Assembly: GCF_028372415.1 (NCBI RefSeq)
Contig: NC_092875.1
Location: forward strand, 50,282,771-50,346,770
From: Notamacropus eugenii
Taxonomy: Eukaryota; Chordata; Mammalia; Diprotodontia; Macropodidae
DNA: 64,000 nt
Direction of reading: 5' to 3'
Shown here: positions 1-12,100 of the stretch, piece after piece
Position numbering within the stretch: the stretch's first letter is position 1
Layout: every line of letters begins with the position of its first letter
The notes under the pieces: model-generated
Seen by the model: only the letters and a program-made list of their open reading frames with translations
Told to the model about the DNA's origin: nothing
Database searches by the model: none
Translations under genes and position numbers: made by a program

Positions 1-1113
1 TAACAGCAATGGTCACTTACTTTCAAAGACTTGTGCATCTTATGACCTCATCACCACACTGTTTCCTGTTAACCTAAATGTAATAAAACTTCACAGATAC
101 ATCCTCACAGCAATCCTTGGCATTTAATAGACTATATGACTGTAAGGACAGGAGACAGACAGTATGTGAGAGTAACCAAGGCAATGTATGGTACAAAGTG
201 CTGGACTGATCATAGACTTATCCTCTCCAAGCTAAATATTCGCATTCAACAAAAGCAGTAGCCCCAAAGCAATATGACTACTAGAAGAATCAATGTCAAC
301 AGATTAGAGTACTTCTCTGAACAAGAACAGTTTGTTGCTAACTTGGAGGGAAAATTGAGCCAACACACAAATGGCAACAGTGGAGCAGAAAAGGAGTTGG
401 CAACTTTTAGAGATGTGGTATATAAGACTGCATTTGTTCATGTGCGTCAGAACACTCACAAACATCAAGACTGGATTGGTGAAAATTATGGGGAAGTTCA
501 GAAGCTGCTAAATGAAAAATAAGAACTCCACAGGGTTTACCTACAGGATAGTTCATTAATCTCTAAGAAAACAACATTTAATTTCATCAAAAGTAAAATA
601 CAAACAAAGCTTAGAGAGATGTAGGACTCTTGGCTCAGTAAGAAGGCAGATGAAATTCAGTTTTATGCTGATAGTAATAATCCAAAGCACCTTTATGATT
701 CCCTGAAGGCCATGTATGGACTAAAGACCTATGGTGCATCTCAACTACTCAGTGTTGATGGAGCCACACTGATCTAAGAGAGATGGGCTGAACACTTCCA
801 TAGTATTCTCAACAGACCATCATTAATCAATGCTGAAGCCATAGAACATTTACCTCAGATTGAAGTCAATCCCTCCTTAGCTGAACTTCCAACTGAAGAA
901 GAGGGTTTCAATGCCAATAGGTTCCTTTCATGTGGCAAAGCACCTGGTGCTGATTCTATTCTAGCTGAGATTTACAAGGTGGGGGGAGTGTCCATTGGTC
1001 ATACAAAAGTTGACTGAAATTTTCTAGATTATATGATAAGAAGAGGTTATCCCCCAGGAATTCAAGGATGCCTCCATTCTCCATCTCTATAAAAGTAAAG
1101 GAAATTGATTGTC

Positions 1114-1444
1114 GTGTGTGTGTGTGTGTGTGTGTATGTTCGTCCTTCATTGCCGAAGAAGACCATGCCATCAGAGAAATAATGACATGACTTGCACTTG
1201 ACTTTGTTTTGAGTGAGGGAGGGCTGTGCAGGTCACCAGCCTCACTTCTCCTCCAGAACCATCTGAATCCAGTGACCAGATATTCATCAGTATGACTAGA
1301 GATGACACAGGATGAGGTAATTGGGGTTAAGTGACTTGTCCAAAGTCACACAGCTAGTGAGTGTCAAGTGTCTGAGGTAAGATTTGAACTCAGGTCCTCC
1401 TTACTCCTGCACTGGTACTCTATCCACTGCGCCACTTAGGTGCC
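1114..1444 (-). mobile_element. tRNA-derived marsupial-type SINE inserted in the LINE
   Basis: On the minus strand it reads as the SINE head (GGTGGCGCAGTGGATAGAG type) followed by the AGCTGTGTGAC core and a LINE-like tail ending in a TG/CA run. Flanked by TGATTGTC at 1106-1113 and 1445-1452, a likely target-site duplication. The LINE frame resumes after it. Confidence 0.8.
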
Positions 1445-1931
1445 TGATTGTCCTGTGACAATCACGGGGGTGGGGGTGGGGGCTTTCTCTTAGTCATTGC
1501 TGGTAAAATTCTTGCCAGAGTCGTCCTTAATAGGCTGCTCCTTCAGTTGGAAGATGATCATCTACCTGAGAACCAGTGTGGACTTCAAAAAAGGCCAAGG
1601 AACTGTCAGTATGGTGTTTGCTGCCCAACAACTCCAGGAGAAATGCCAAGAGCAGAACAGAGGTCTGTATACAACATTTGTAGATCTCACCAAGGCCTTT
1701 AATGTGGTCAGTTGTGAGGAGTTATGGAAAATTATGTCAAAAATTGGTTTCCTGGAGAAGTTCATCAGCTTGTATATCACTTTCATGATGGCATGCTTGC
1801 CTAGGTTCTGGATAATGGAACATGCTCTTGAACTTTCCCAATCATCAATGGAGTGAAACGAGACTGTGCACTTGCTCTTTAGCATGATGTTTTCAGCCTT
1901 CTTGTCAAATGCCTTTAATGAGGCTGAACAC

Positions 1932-2092
1932 AGGGGCAGCTAGGTGGTGCAGTGAATAGAGCACAGGCCTGGAGTCAGGAGGACCTGAATTCAAATCTGA
2001 CCTCAGATGCTTGACATTTACTAGCTGTGAGACCCTGAGCAAGTCACTTCATCCCAATTGCTTTGCTTTTTCCTCTTCCGCAAAAAAATTGA
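1932..2092 (+). mobile_element. tRNA-derived marsupial-type SINE
   Basis: Begins GGGGCAGCTAGGTGGTGCAG, continues with the GAGTCAGGAGGACCTGAATT and AGCAAGTCACTTCATCCCAA blocks and ends at an A-rich run near 2082. It splits the reverse-transcriptase domain of the first LINE. Confidence 0.8.
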
Positions 2093-2755
2093 GGGTGAGC
2101 AAGGCATCAACTGATGGTAAAGTCTTCAACTTGAAAAGGCTATAAGCTAAAACTAACATGGAGAGTGTTGGTGCATGATTTTCTGTTTGCAGATGATTGT
2201 GCACTCAATGCAGCCTCTGAAGCTGATGTGCAACAAAGTATGGATCAATTCTCTAATGTTTGTACTAATTTTGTCCTAATAATTAACACCAGGAAAACAC
2301 AGGTGCTCCATCAGCCAGCACCACACCATCCATACATTGAACCATCAGTTACAACAAATGGAGAAGCTTTAAATGCTGTGGCTAAGTTCACTAACCTTGG
2401 CAGTGTACTTGCCAGGGATGTACACGTTGACAATGAGGTTGATGCACTCATTGACAATTAGCTCAGTGTTTGGGAAGCTCTGAAGGAAAGTTTGGGAGAA
2501 AAGAGGTATTAGATTGACTACCAAACTGAAGGTCTACAGTGCCATTGTGCTGACCTCGTTGCTGTATGCCTGCAAAACATGGACAGTCTACCAGCGCCAT
2601 GCCAAGAAACTGAATCGCTTCCATTTGAATTTTCTTAGGAAGATTCTGAAGATCACCTGGCAGCATAAGATACCAGACAATGAGGTCCTTTCTCGAACTA
2701 AATTGCCAAGCATTTAACCTCTACTGAAGAGAGAGCAAGTAGGATGGGCTGGCCA

Positions 2756-2768
2756 TATTGTTTAAATA
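2756..2768. repeat. Target-site duplication, left copy
   Basis: TATTGTTTAAATA, identical to 3804-3816 on the other side of the inserted LINE. Confidence 0.85.
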
Positions 2769-3803
2769 GTTGTTGTCCTTTGTCTTTGAAGAGGACCAAA
2801 ATGACATCACCATTGTAAAGTGAAATTTCAGTGTGTCTGTGGCTGATCAGACCAATATGAGCTCAGAATGCTCTACCACAGGTTGGGCACAGATAGTCTG
2901 TATGAATATTTGGGGTGAATATTCCAAATTTGTGCATCCTGCATTTACTTTGCGCTGTCTCAATTCTACTTTGCTCAAAGAGCGCAGCACATTTTCTTAC
3001 GTGGGCACGCCATGCTGAGCAGTCCTGTGCCAGTGTCTCCCATGTTGCACAGTGAAATCCAAAGTTCTTGAGAGAGACCTTGAGAGTGTCCTTGTAGTGT
3101 TTCTTCTGGCCACCATGTGATCGCCTGCCCCATGCAAGTTCACCATAAAATAGTCTTTTTGGCAAGTGTACATTTTGCATTCGAACAATGTGGCCAGCCC
3201 ATCAGAGCTGCACTTTCTGAAGCATAGTTTGAATACTTGGCAGTTCAGCTCAAGCAAGGACTTCAGTCCTTGACCATCTTCCAGGTGAAGGATCAGCCTA
3301 TTAAAGAGGACTCTAGCAAGAATTTTGGCAGTGATCACTAAGAGAGAGATCCTCTTGTGACTGTCGCAGGACAATTTATTCCCTTTATCCTCATAGAGAT
3401 GGACAATGGAGGCATCCTTGAACTCCTGGGGGATAGCCTCCTTTTTCCATATAACCTGGAAAATTTCAGGCAACTTTTGTATGGGCAATGGCCCCACACC
3501 TGGTAAATCTCAGCTGGAATAGAATCAGTACCAGGTGCTTTGCCACATGAAAGGAGCCTAATGGCCCTCAAAACCTCTTCTTCAGTTGGAAGTTCAGCTA
3601 AGGAGGGATTGACTCTAAACTGAGGTAAACGGTCAGCGGCCTCAGCATTGATTGATGATGGTCTGTTGAGAACACTATGGAAGTATTCAGCCCATCTCTC
3701 TAGGATCATGTCCTTATCACTAATCAATGTGGCTCCATCAGCAGTTTGGTGTGAGTACATCACACCAAAGGTACTGGTCCTCCCTAAACACACTCTACAC
3801 CCC
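2769..3803 (-). mobile_element. Second RTE-type LINE copy, 5'-truncated, inserted antisense into the first
   Basis: On the minus strand, reading from 3803 down, it gives ADGATLISDKDMILERWAEY, NRPSSINAEA, SCGKAPGTDSIPAEIY, a jump, then YGELAWGRRSHGGQKKHYKD and a CPTCGRAF finger, ending with the LINE tail at 2769. It is flanked by a perfect 13-bp direct repeat, TATTGTTTAAATA (2756-2768 and 3804-3816), that is, a target-site duplication. An internal deletion removes most of the reverse transcriptase. Confidence 0.88.
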
Positions 3804-3816
3804 TATTGTTTAAATA
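3804..3816. repeat. Target-site duplication, right copy
   Basis: TATTGTTTAAATA, identical to 2756-2768. The outer LINE resumes immediately after it. Confidence 0.85.
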
Positions 3817-4111
3817 CAAAATGTATAATTGCAAGAAGACTATTTTATGGAGAACTCTTGCAAGGAAGGTGCTCACATGACAATTGGTAGAAGTGATGCC
3901 AGGACACTCTCAAGATCTCTCTTAAGAGGTTTGGAACTGATTGTGTGACATGAAAGACATTGGAACAGGACCACTCAGCATGGCCTGCCCACATCAGAAA
4001 GGGTGCTGTGCTCTATGAGCAAAGTAAAATTGAGACAGCACAAATTAAAGGTAGGATGCACAAATCTGGAGTATCCACCTCAAATATTCACAGGGACTAT
4101 CTGTGCCCAAC

Positions 4112-4581
4112 CTGTGGTAGAGCACTCCAAGCTTGTATTGGTCTGATCAGTCACAGTCAGACACAGTGAAACTTCACTTTATCATGATGATCCTTCAAAA
4201 ACAAAGGGTAACAACCACCAGGGTAGAGCATTCTGGGCTTCTCTTGGTCTGATCAGTCACAGTCAGACACAGTGAAACTTCACTTTATCATGATGATCCT
4301 TCAAAAACAAAGGGTAACAACCACCAGGGTAGAGCATTCTGGGCTTCTCTTGGTCTGATCAGTCATAGTCAGACACAGTGAAACTTCACTTTATCATGAT
4401 GATCCTTCAAAAACAAAGGGTAACAACCACCAGGGTAGAGCATTCTGGGCTTCTCTTGGTCTGATCAGTCACAGTCAGACACAGTGAAACTTCACTTTAT
4501 CATGGTGATCCTTCAAAAACAAAGGGTAACAACCACCAGGGTAGAGCATTCTGGGCTTCTCTTGGTCTGATCAGTCACAGT
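4112..4581 (+). repeat. 106-bp tandem array made from the LINE 3' end
   Basis: The marker GTCTGATCAGTCA recurs at 4141, 4247, 4353, 4459 and 4565, exactly 106 bp apart each time. The first unit overlaps the LINE's zinc-finger coding end and its 3'UTR; the later units are almost identical to each other, so amplification was recent compared with LINE decay. Confidence 0.93.
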
Positions 4582-4984
4582 CGGGTGCATGGTAACTGGA
4601 CTCATGCACAGTGATGTCATTTGGTCCTGTAAGAATGAAGGATACAAATCAAGCAACCAATCAGTTATTTATCAATATTATCTATTATATTTAATTGTGC
4701 ACAGATAACTATATATCTCGACATATAATTATAGCTTAGTAGCAGTATAGACTATCTATGCTTTATCGCATAGAATGTATTATTTTACATTTAATTATGC
4801 ATTGGTGTTTATTACAATTTGATCCACAATTACATACACTTACATGTAAAATTTGATACAATTACCCTGCTTTAATTACATATTATGTAACGATACGGTG
4901 ACATAATTATATGTCATTGCTATTTCACGTAGCACGTATTATCGCACGCAATGCGATGACCGTTTTCTGTTACTACATATAATA
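4582..4984. other. LINE tail remnant, then AT-rich intergenic DNA
   Basis: About 4600-4650 still resembles the LINE/SINE terminal sequence (GATGTCATTTGGTCC, GAATGAAGGATA). From about 4660 to 4970 the DNA is AT-rich with many short ATTA/TAAT palindromes and a few isolated CpGs. No gene seen. Confidence 0.6.
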
Positions 4985-5780
4985 AGCCTGGAAGGGTCGG
5001 CTCCTAGGATTGTCTGGAGCCGGCCTGCAAACAGCTCTTCCCGTCGAACTGAGGAGTCGGGGGGCAGATGGGCTGGGCAAAGGGGCGCCCTGAGGGCCGT
5101 GACTGTGAATGGAGAGACGGGGACAGAAGTGAGAGATGTTCTGGAGGAGCTCGATTCGGAGGAGGGAGTTCTAGGTCTCCAAGTCGGCTTCGGTCGCTCA
5201 CCAGTCGCGTGCCCTGAGGGGTCGCCATGTGCAGAAGGACAGGGTTGGCCCACATCTCCGAGGTTCGTCCCAGTCCTGCGCTGCGTCCTGATAGGATTCC
5301 TGCTGAGGTTCGTGGCGTCCAACGTCACTAAGATTCGGTGAGATTCTTCCTTCCCCTCTAGTTCCTGCTCTCTCGCCTCTGCCCCTATCTAAAATGACCG
5401 CCGCCACGGCTTCAGTACGATGGATCAGAAGGAACAAAGCGGACTTGTGCCCAGAACAAAGATGGCTGCCCCTGCTCCTCCTTCCGCCCCAACCGACGCC
5501 GGCCGGGAGGACTTTCTAGCATCCTCGCCGCTCGTGTCTATGGCCATTTCCGAGCCCTTCTAGCCGCCGCTCTCTCTTTCGGCCTCCGGACGGCGGGGGC
5601 CCAATCGCGGGCGGTGTTTCCAGGGCTGGCCCCGCCCCCGGTCGGATCAGCTGACGGCTTGGCGATGTCTGTTGACAGCGGAGGTGGGCAGAGCCCAGGG
5701 CAGCCGGAGAACAGGCTCGGCAGCCCGGGCCTGAGCCAGAGCACAGCCTCGGGGAGGGGCGGCCCGGACTCGAGCCAGGG

Positions 5781-5808
5781 GCGCAGGCGCGGTGCCCGGC
5801 GCAGGCGC
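5781..5808. promoter_or_regulatory. Two tandem NRF1-like sites
   Basis: GCGCAGGCGC is present twice, 18 bp start to start, about 220 bp upstream of the CHFR ATG. NRF1 binds GCGCANGCGC-like sequence. Site function is inferred from the motif alone. Confidence 0.5.
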
Positions 5809-6023
5809 AGACACAGCTGCCGACCCCGACGCCGCCTCGCCGGAGAGAGGCCGGGCCGGGCCGGGGTCGAGCGTCTGACCCGGAGCGGGACGGCAGCAGG
5901 CGAGGCCCGGGGGCTGGCGGAGCCGAGGCCGAGTGGGGCTTGGGCCCGAAGCTGAGGGAGGGAGCCGAGGCGGACCCGGAGCGGTGGCCTCTTCGGGGCC
6001 GGGCGGGGCCGATGTGAGTTCGG

Positions 6024-6123
6024 ATGGAGCAGCCCTGGGGGAGGCTGATACGCCTGGGCGCCGCCGAGGGCGAACCCCCGGTGCTGCTGCGGAAGAAGGA
6101 GTGCACCATCGGGCGCAGGAAAG
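6024..6123 (+). CDS. CHFR: CHFR coding exon 1 (start codon, start of FHA)
   Basis: Encodes residues 1-33, beginning MEQPWGRLIRLGAAEGEPP and ending TIGRRK, followed by a GTGAGG donor. It aligns with human CHFR from its QPWGRL segment onward. An in-frame TGA at 6015 shows the start is at or after 6024. Any 5'UTR lies upstream in the CpG island; its start cannot be placed from sequence alone. Confidence 0.93.
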
Positions 6124-9100
6124 GTGAGGAGGCCCGGCCTGGGCCTCGCCGGCCCCTCAGCGTTGCGTCCTGCCCCTGCCCTCCCAGCACTAAAGGGGAG
6201 CCGAGAAACAGGGGGGCTCGGCCTCCTGGTCCGCTTGGTAAGCGCCGTGGCTGGAGCTCAGCCAGTCAGCGAGCATTTATGAAGCGCTTACTGTGTGTAC
6301 TGTGAAACCGAAAGCCCCCCAGGGGCTTGTATTCTGAAGGGGGAACAGCACCCTTAAAGGGGACCCTAAAAGGAAGAGCGGCGGTGGGGGTGAAGGGACC
6401 CAGCCTCTTCCTGTGAGCCATCAGACGTGAGCTCCCCGAGGTCAGGGACCCGCTTCGCGAACCCGAAGCCTCTCAGCGGGGGAGCTGCGGGTTTGTCCAT
6501 TAGAGGATCGCTGTGGTTCTGAGTCACCGGCTTGGACTTCTTTTAGAGGATTCATCCATTAGGCAGCAGATACTGATCCAGCCTCTCCTGCTCTTCAGGG
6601 TGTGTTCCCAAAGTCTCAGCACAGCTTGAAGCAGTGGAGGAGTCTTAGGGGTGTTACAGTGGATGGAGGGGTGGAAGGAAGATCTGAATTCTCTTAATTC
6701 CACTGTCCTCCCTCTGTTAGCTCTTTCCCGTTCTGTGGGGAGCTTGCTCTGTCTATATGTGTGTGCACGTTGTCTCTGCTATTATATTGTAAGCTCCTTG
6801 ACAGTAGGGACTGGCCCTTGTGCCTCTTTTTGTATCTCCAGGCATATAGTAGGTACTTGATAAATGTTGATTGGTTGATTCGAGTCCTACCTCTGAAAAA
6901 TGCTGCCTAAAATAGGCTGCCTCTGGGTACTTTAGGCCCTGAGTTTCAGAGCAGGCGCTCACCTGAATTGGTCTAGGAAGTTTTTCCTCACTGAAGTTAC
7001 CTGTAGCAGTGAAACTGTCCCTAGGATGATCTCGGAGGTGTGTTAAGAGTGGAGGATACCAGTATAAAGAATGAAATCATCCCTACTCTCCAGGAGGTTA
7101 CATTGTGACTGGTACCTATGTAAGTATGTAAAGAGTGGATACAAGTTAACTAGATAAGGCCAAAGTGGTTATTATCAAGTACTTCCAGACTATTGGAACC
7201 AGGAAGATTAGTGAGCTGAATCGTGTGCCTCTTTTGAGCCACTGTATATACGTAAACAGTATGACTTTGTTTTAGGAATGAGTCAGCTTCTGACTTGTAC
7301 ATGTTGTACTTCGAATGGGAGGTGAGGATTCCCACAGTGACTTCTTTCTTTGTGTGAAAATGGGACTGAAAAGAAAAGCTGTTTTTGACTGTGCAGTCCC
7401 GGCCACGCACGGTACATGGAAAACCTGTTTCCTTGTTATGGTTGATATTTGTAGAAACTGTCCTTCAGCTCTGGCCTCTAGAGCTTGTGCTTGGCCTGAA
7501 GCTTTGGCTCAGATCTTTCCTTTTTTCCCTGCTGTCATTATTAATTAATTGGCAGACCACAATGTGTCATGACTGTGGACTGAAATCTTTTACTTGACTT
7601 AAGAATTATCATAAGGCTCAGAAGAGACATACCAGGGGAGAGATGTAAAGGAAGACTCCATTCAGTCTAGTCAACTAGTTTTTTGAAATCCATTGCTTCC
7701 GGTATCATAATCAATAAAACATCAAGCCCTTACAGGAGAATCATCATTCATCCAATCAAGTATTTATTATGAAACAATCCCTACTTTCAAGAAGCTCACA
7801 TTCTAGCAGAGGAAACAAGTGCACATAAGAACACATATGGGATAAACACAAAGTAAATACAAAATTAAATATAAGGTAATTAGGGAGAGCACTAGCAGTT
7901 GAGAGGATCAAGAAAGACTTCAAACAGAAGATGATCCTTGAGTTGCATCTTCAAAGATGAGAGAGAGGCAGAGATAAGAACACCCAGGACCAAAGTACAT
8001 CTGTGAGAGAGAGAGAGTTGTGTGCTAGGAACACAGAGAAGACCAGTTTAGCTGGATCTCAAGAGAACAGTAAGGGGAAGGATATTCAAGGAGTCAGGAA
8101 AGATAGGTTGGGGCCAGGTTGCATAGGGTAGACAATGTCAAAGTCTCTGGCTGGGCCAACCGAACCAGATTAAAATGACCTTGGGAAAATGTTTAACAGA
8201 ATAATGAAAATTACAGTACAACATAGATAATGTGTATTCCTGGTTTTCTAAGTCAATATTGTTTCTCTCTGAGTTTGACACCACTATTTTGGGGCTTTAA
8301 AAGTTCAGTGGAGAAGTTTATCCTAGAGGCAGTAAATAGACCATTGCAGTTGATGGAGTAGGGGAGTGATGTGGTCACCTCTGTGCTTAAGGAAAGTTTA
8401 CTTTGGCAGCTGAGTGGAAGATAAACTGGAATAGGGAGAGACTCTAGGCAGGGTGACCAATTACGTGCTTGTTGTAATAAGCCAGGTGGATGCTTGGAGA
8501 AGAGCAGTCAGAATACCAAGAGAGAAGCAGCAGTGTTGGCCGAAGATTGTTGGCCATATGGGGTGAGAGTGAGAAGTCTGGACCGAAGCCTAGCTTAGAT
8601 GGGGAAGGATTTGGAAGAGGGTCTGGCTTAATGGGAACAATAATTTCAGTTATGCTGAATTTTAAGATGACTCATAGTTAATTGTGGTTAATATATTACA
8701 GCCAGTTAGTAGCTGACTACAGACCATACCAGAGATAGCAGGTTTATGATAAGGTCCTAAGTAACCTCTGAGTACTTGTAGTCCTCTGTAATGAGCCACG
8801 TTTCTCTTAGCTTCAGTGTGTCAGAAAACTGAAACCCAAAGAACCAGTGGAAGGGACACGTTTTGAACTCCCAAGCCTACTCCTACTATAGAACAAGTTG
8901 TCTAAAGATAGAGGAGGAGAAGGGTAAGGAAGGTAGAGATAGGAAGTAATTTGGACTTCAGGACAGCGTGATAGGTAGGTTCTCAGCATGAGGTGATATT
9001 TGTGGACTGGCTTAGGAAGGTGACTGATATTTTTGAGTTGTGTGAAACCATGTTTGAAACAAAATTTAATCATTCCCAAATCACTTTCACATTTTCTTTG

Positions 9101-12100
9101 ATACTTGTCTTTTAGAAGTAATCTAACTTTGCCTTAATATTTTAAAAGAGGAAAAATTGTTGAGTATTGATTAGCCCAAGGAAGGTTAATTTTTATTATG
9201 ACTTCTTAATTTTTTATTCATTAGCTTAGTCTAGCTTGACTTTTGTGTAGTCATTTGGTTATAGCTGGATTTAATGGTGAGTTTTGAAATTTAGGATCTT
9301 AAATCAGAAGTAAAAGATTCAAGGCTGGCTTAAAAAACTAAATAACACTAAACTTTTTTACTTTTTTGTAATTATGAAGTGTTTGGTGCTCTGATGTACT
9401 GGAATAAAAATGTTTTCCTGCATACATTAAAGCAGGAGCTTGCCTTTGAATCACATACCTTGACTAAGGAAAGGATATTATTCTTCTTTCATAATTAATA
9501 GCAAATACTAATAACAGCTTTCCCTTGACCCCCTAAAAATCCTTATTTCAGGTTGTGACCTTTCATTCCCTGGTAACAAATTGGTGTCTGGAGATCACTG
9601 TAAAATAGTGGTGGATGAAGAATCGGGTCAGGTTTCTCTGGAGGATACCAGGTGAGCACTCCCTCCTTCTCCCCCACCAAGCTCTTATCCTATCCTATCT
9701 GTGGGTTCTGGCGTGTAGTGTAAAATGGACATTAAGTAGACATTAAGAGAAGAAAGATAATTCTGTATTTTCTCATTTTTAGAAATTTTGATTTATTTTT
9801 CTGGGAGATGAAATTTTTTGTCCTGTCATACAATGTATATTCCATGTCATTTGCCAGAGTAGTGAAGTGGATTTTCAGTGGAAGGAAGGAAGCACTTCAC
9901 AAAGTGAAACTTTGGAGTCTGGCAAATACTCTCTTAGAATTCTATCAGAAATATTGGTTGCAAGCGGTTGGTTTTTTAGATTCCAATTCAAACTTCTTAA
10001 CTTGGAATTTTACTTCCTTCACAATTTGACTCCAACCCACCTTTCCCAACCTTATTTTGCATTATTCTCCTTACACTCACTGTAGTGTTTGACTCTATAT
10101 AGTCAGTCAAACCAGCACCATCAGTTTCCAAAACTCCATGTTATATCTCTCAGTACCGTTACACAGGTGGCCCACATGTGTCTCCACAAGTCCGTCCACA
10201 TCTCTGCCTCTCAGAATCCTTATTTTTCTTTAAGGCTCAGCTCAGGTGCTGTCTCCTCCATAAAGTCTTCCTTCTCCCCACCCCCAGCCCAAAAGTGCCT
10301 TTTTCCTTCTTATATTTTCCTAAGAGTACTTTGGAGCGCTCTTTTCTTCTGTGTCATTTTATTTTGAATTACAATTTTCTATAACATGCAAGTATCCTCC
10401 AGGAAGAATGTAAGCTCCTTGAAGGCAGGAATTGTGTTTTGCATTTTCCTATCTTCCATCCCTAGTACAGTGCTTTATACATAGTAAATACTTAATAACT
10501 GATTGTTGAGTTGAATTTAATTGAATTCTTTGGGCTTTGAGGCCTTCTAGGAGGATCAGGTGCTGACAAGGAAGGAAGGAAACTAGCATTTATTAAGCAT
10601 CAGGCACTGCATTGATCTCCCCATAACAACCCTGGGCAGTAGGTGCTGTTATTATCCCCATTTCAAGGTTGAGGAAACTAAAGCAAACAGAGCTTTAGTG
10701 ATGTTTCCCAGGTCACACAGATAGTAAGTGGCTAAGGCTGGATTTTTTAAAAAATTTAATTTAATTTTCAGTTTCAAATTTTCTTTCTCCCCTTTTCCTG
10801 AACCCTTTGAGAAGGAAAGGAAAACATAACCCATTACAGATATGCACAGTGATGAAAAACACATGTCCTCGTTAGCCATGCTCTTCTCCCTCTTCCCCAC
10901 AAGAAAAATAAAGACAGCACAAAATATGCTTAAATCTGCACTGTGATTGCGTCTCTTCTCTGTCACGAGTAGGGTAGCACATTTTATCAGGAGTTCATTA
11001 TAATTGGAGCCAAGGGTGGGGTCATTGTGTTGATCATCGAGTTATTAAGTCTTTCAAGTTATTTGTCTCTATAATATTGTTATATCAATTGTTCTGGCTC
11101 TGCTGTCTTCATTTTGCATCAATTCATACAAATTTTCCCAGGCTTTTCTGAAGCCATCTACTTCATCATTTCTTACAGCACAATAGTATTACATTGTCTT
11201 CATATACTGTAACTTGTTCAGGCTTTCCTCAATTGATTCCCCTTGGGTTCCAATTCTTTGTCACCACAAAAAGAACTACTATAAATATTTTTGTATACAC
11301 AAATTCTTTTTTTGATTTCTTTAGGGTATAGACCTAGTAGTGATATTGCTGGGTCAGAGAGTATGCACAGTTTAATGACTTTTTGGACGTAGCTTCAAAT
11401 TGTTCTTCAGAATGATTGGACCAGTTCACAGCTCCACCAACAGTGCAATAAATTACCTGTTTTCCCTTTATCATTTCCCATTTTCCTTTTTTTCCATCCT
11501 AGCCAATCTCTTGGCTGCGAGATGGTACCTCTCACAGTTGTCTCCATTTGTATTTCTCTAATTATTAGTGATTTAGAGCATTCACATGGCTGTTGGTTTG
11601 GCTTGGATTTCCTCTGAAAACAGCCTGTTCATGTCCTCTGACCATCTGTCAATTGGAGAATTGCTCATATCCTTGTAAATTTGACTCAGTTCCTTATATA
11701 TCTTAAAAATGAGAACTTTATCAGAGAAACTTACTGCAAAGCCTTTTCCCCAGCTTCCTCCTTTTCTTCTAATTTTAACATTCGTTATTTTTATTTTGAG
11801 TTCCAAATTCTCTTCCTCCAACTCTTCCCACACCCACTGAGAGAACAAGCCATTATACAGACCATTATATATGTGAAGTCACACAAAACATATATTAGCT
11901 CTTTTTTCTAATTTTAGCTAAATTAGTTTTGTGTAAAAACTTTTAAATTTTATGAAAATTTTCTATTTTACCTCCTGTGAGCCTCTTTATCTCTTGTTTG
12001 GTCATTAATTTTTCCCTTCTCCGTAGATCTGACAGGTAATTTCTTCAGTGCTCCATCAGTTTGCTTTGTGATATCACCCTTTGTGTCTAAATTATGCACC

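Larger units (their letters stand above)
1..4112 (+). mobile_element. RTE-type LINE, decayed, plus orientation, interrupted by two SINEs and a second LINE
   Basis: Reads in order: end of the endonuclease (CWTDHRL-type block near 200), linker, reverse transcriptase (EIYK and FKDAS blocks near 960-1070; LQEKCQEQN and FVDLTKAFNVV near 1640-1700; catalytic FADD at 2186-2197), the LLYACKTWTVYQRHAKKLNR block near 2560, and a C-terminal zinc finger (LCPTCGRA, about 4095-4120). Many stops and frame changes show it is dead. The family resembles the RTE/RTE-X group by its conserved blocks; exact naming needs a library search. The left end lies outside the window. Confidence 0.85.
4985..6350. promoter_or_regulatory. 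CHFR: CHFR CpG-island promoter region
   Basis: A dense run of CpG dinucleotides and GC boxes spans the first coding exon, in contrast to the AT-rich DNA on its left. It holds two copies of GCGCAGGCGC (5781-5790 and 5799-5808), which resemble NRF1 sites, and a YY1-like AAGATGGC near 5459. Human CHFR is known to be silenced by methylation of its promoter island in tumours. The start of transcription cannot be placed here. Confidence 0.8.

Noticed and set aside
4112-4581. CRISPR-like regular repeat array
   Set aside because: The whole 106-bp period repeats with no variable spacers, in eukaryotic DNA, and it derives from a LINE end.
5516-6190. 224-residue minus-strand open frame over the CHFR island
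   Set aside because: Pro/Arg/Ser/Gly-rich translation from GC-rich DNA, overlapping CHFR exon 1 on the other strand. No domain and no splice or start context.
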